A DNA stretch of 6,138 nt from Bacteriovoracaceae bacterium (GTDB taxonomy: Bacteria; Bdellovibrionota; UBA1018): contig JAHFAB010000126.1 of the NCBI GenBank assembly GCA_023250795.1, forward strand, positions 1 to 6,138, written 5' to 3'. This document shows, one piece after another, positions 4,653 to 6,138 of this stretch. How positions within the stretch are numbered: the stretch's first letter is position 1; each line of letters starts with the position of its first letter. The notes under the pieces were generated by a model that ran no database searches, was not told where the DNA came from, and saw only the letters and a program-made list of their open reading frames with translations. Made by a program: the position numbers and the translations under genes.

Positions 4653-5324
4653 ATGCCAACGAAAGCTTTCATGAAAGTCGGGGCGATTTGCCTATTTTTG
4701 CCTCTAATGGTCCAAGCCAAGGGGGTGGCTGGATCGATTCAACCTGCTTCTACTACTCCCCCCCTGATTTCTACCTTACTTAAGCCCGAAGTTTATAAAA
4801 GGGTCTTAGAAAACAAAGAAGTAATGACGCATGCTGTCTTAGAGGATTCTACCCGGTATTCTTATTATGCCTCGATGGTCGTCCGAGCGAGTCTTGGGGT
4901 CACTCGAAAAACCCTGACTGATTATGATCTCTACGCGAAGATGATTCCCTATGTAGATAAGTCTGATTATAATCCAAAGACGCGGGTTTTAGATCTGGTG
5001 GGAGGGATTTGGAAGTTTAAGGTTTCATCCCAGGTTTTATTCGAAGAAAAGGGAGAAAGGTGGATCCACTTCACCATCATTGCGGGGCATTTTCAGGGCT
5101 TGCAAGGGGATCTTATTTTTGAATCTCTGGGAGAGAAGGGCACGCTGGTTTATTTGCATGGAGAAGTGACTGGAACAAATTGGCCTCCGACCCTTGTAAT
5201 CGAGCGTGGTGCTGAAATAATTTTTGGTTATACGGGTAAGAAAATGAGTGCTTACATTGAAGAACATAAATCAGGAGAAAGCCATGGTGACACGCAAGTC
5301 CCGCAGCCTCGACGACGTTTCTAA
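4653..5324 (+). CDS. Exported SRPBCC/polyketide-cyclase-like protein of unknown function
   Basis: A 223-residue protein with a signal peptide: basic start, hydrophobic core (VGAICLFLPLMV, 9-20) and a VQA-K cleavage site after residue 22. The mature part has START/SRPBCC-like character, which I infer from the pattern TRKTLTDYDLYAKMIPYVDKSDY (83-105, the usual 'deviation from target' segment of polyketide cyclase/dehydrase-like proteins) followed by alternating beta strands and a C-terminal amphipathic helix. Such folds bind hydrophobic ligands; no ligand can be named. Start choice is uncertain: the ATG at 4653 lacks a Shine-Dalgarno at proper distance, and 4671 (MKVGAICLF...) gives a shorter, classical signal peptide. 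The last 41 bases overlap the PilZ gene, and the C-terminal tail (QVPQPRRRF) is encoded in that overlap. Confidence 0.7.
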   Translation: MPTKAFMKVGAICLFLPLMVQAKGVAGSIQPASTTPPLISTLLKPEVYKRVLENKEVMTHAVLEDSTRYSYYASMVVRASLGVTRKTLTDYDLYAKMIPYVDKSDYNPKTRVLDLVGGIWKFKVSSQVLFEEKGERWIHFTIIAGHFQGLQGDLIFESLGEKGTLVYLHGEVTGTNWPPTLVIERGAEIIFGYTGKKMSAYIEEHKSGESHGDTQVPQPRRRF

Positions 5325-6015
5325 GTCTGTCACTAAAAATACTCACTTTGAACGTCGAGCTTTGCCCAGGCTTTGTTTGTCGAGCGAGCTCTTTCGGCTT
5401 CAACAAAATGGAAAGATTTTTTCGGTCGCGGATTTGTCTCAGTACGGGATGGCGCTCCATCTTTTGGATTCGGAAGACCTGATCCATTTTTCAATCGGGG
5501 CGAAGGTCAATGGTGTGCTGAATCTAAGACGAGAAAAATTTTCCATTCAGGCCCGAGTGAAGAATGTGGGGCGTGAGCGCGTGGGTTGTGAATTCGAATC
5601 TTTAGACAAGAATACATCCCATGTGATCCAACAGTTTTTAGATCCCGCGTTCTTAGCTCAAGAAATGAAACCCATCCCGTCTTCACAAAGTGGGTCTCTC
5701 TGGTATCATGGGCCGTCAGGAACAGATTTGCTTTTTGTACGTGAAATGGACGGTCATTTTAGGCGTTTTACACTTTATTTATTGGGGAGTTTTAGTCAAT
5801 GGGATGAAACTCTGGGACTCAGTACCGGTTTAGTCGATTCTTCATTTGAATCATCTGAATCCCGCGGTGTCGTTCGCTTCGAGACCATGCTTTTAGACGC
5901 GGACCCCAAACCTGACCCACAGAAATTGAGGATTGCAAAAACCTTTGTTCTGAGTTCTAACCTTCCTCAGGAGCTCAAGAAATGGTGTGTTCGGAATCTA
6001 GGTTTGATCAGTTGA
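5284..6015 (+). CDS. PilZ-domain c-di-GMP-binding protein with an unassigned C-terminal region
   Basis: A 243-residue soluble protein. The N-terminal PilZ domain (about 22-117) has both c-di-GMP contact motifs: RxxxR (Arg25 to Arg29 in RRALPR) and DxSxxG (50-55, DLSQYG), so it should bind the second messenger. The C-terminal 125 residues are not a domain I recognise; no membrane segment is apparent. The start at 5284 is preferred because AGGAGA sits directly upstream at a suitable distance; a GTG at 5248 is in frame but has no such site. The gene begins inside the SRPBCC-like gene (41-nt overlap, +1 frame), which suggests translational coupling, and ends 29 bp before glpX. A role as c-di-GMP effector is inferred from the motifs; the target process is unknown. 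Confidence 0.88.
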   Translation: MVTRKSRSLDDVSKSVTKNTHFERRALPRLCLSSELFRLQQNGKIFSVADLSQYGMALHLLDSEDLIHFSIGAKVNGVLNLRREKFSIQARVKNVGRERVGCEFESLDKNTSHVIQQFLDPAFLAQEMKPIPSSQSGSLWYHGPSGTDLLFVREMDGHFRRFTLYLLGSFSQWDETLGLSTGLVDSSFESSESRGVVRFETMLLDADPKPDPQKLRIAKTFVLSSNLPQELKKWCVRNLGLIS

Positions 6016-6044
6016 ATTGAGTCCCACTCATAAAGGAGAAAAAA

Positions 6045-6138
6045 ATGGATCGCAATTTTGCATTGGAGTTTGTGCGCGTGACAGAAGCGGCCGCTTTGGA
6101 CAGTGCCCGTTGGATGGGACGAGGAGATGAGAAGGCAG
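6045..6138 (+). CDS. glpX: Class II fructose-1,6-bisphosphatase, N-terminal fragment (cut by window end)
   Basis: The first 31 residues are visible: [20 protein letters not shown] then [11 protein letters not shown]. This N-terminus is highly characteristic of GlpX, the Mn/Mg-dependent class II fructose-1,6-bisphosphatase of gluconeogenesis; in some bacteria the enzyme also has sedoheptulose-bisphosphatase activity. A strong Shine-Dalgarno AAGGAGAA (6033-6040) lies five bases from the ATG. It follows the PilZ gene by 29 bp on the same strand without a terminator, so co-transcription is likely, though its strong ribosome site allows independent translation. The catalytic residues lie outside the window. 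Confidence 0.93.
   Translation, partial: MDRNFALEFVRVTEAAALDSARWMGRGDEKA

Overview
The window looks like a chromosomal segment of a Gram-negative bacterium of moderate GC content. It carries housekeeping genes (pgsA, glpX, a PduO-type cobalamin adenosyltransferase, tRNA-Gly), a c-di-GMP-binding PilZ protein and a haloalkane dehalogenase, interrupted by a small mobile islet. A delta-proteobacterial or Bdellovibrionota-like host fits the gene mix, but this is a guess; nothing in the window fixes the taxonomy.

Layout. (1) 1-477: the C-terminal half of a DhlA-type haloalkane dehalogenase; the gene begins outside the window. (2) 499-3262: an islet of about 2.7 kb bounded by a perfect 42-bp direct repeat. 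The right copy is the 3' part of an intact tRNA-Gly(GCC) gene on the minus strand (3221-3293); the left copy (499-540) is an isolated tRNA fragment. This is the standard scar of tyrosine-recombinase integration at a tRNA 3' end, yet no integrase is encoded inside. Just inside each end lies a second direct repeat holding a tandem TGTCCCAC pair, probably recombinase or excisionase arm sites. The cargo is a lone BrnA/CopG-like antitoxin gene (779-1147, +) facing a complete AbiEi-AbiEii type IV toxin-antitoxin operon (2944-1182, -). (3) 3294-6138: chromosomal backbone with the cobalamin adenosyltransferase (+) meeting pgsA (-) tail to tail, then a rightward set: exported SRPBCC-like protein, PilZ protein overlapping it, and the start of glpX.

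How the parts work together. The islet resembles a non-autonomous, cis-mobilizable element: it has ends but no recombinase, and its cargo is a phage-defence/stability module. The AbiE promoter region contains two equally spaced inverted repeats (TTAAGYATA-N7-TATGCTTAA), 72 bp apart, that arose by duplication and are the expected AbiEi autoregulatory operators. The same half-site occurs in the promoter of the BrnA-like antitoxin and one base from the tRNA 3' end, hinting at shared control. On the backbone side, the SRPBCC-like and PilZ genes overlap by 41 nt and run into glpX 29 nt later, so they are probably co-transcribed.

Non-coding stretches longer than about 300 bases: 478-778 holds the left attachment repeat, a hairpin terminator candidate, the left arm repeat and the antitoxin promoter/operator; 2945-3408 holds the AbiE operators, the right arm repeat, the tRNA and its promoter candidate.
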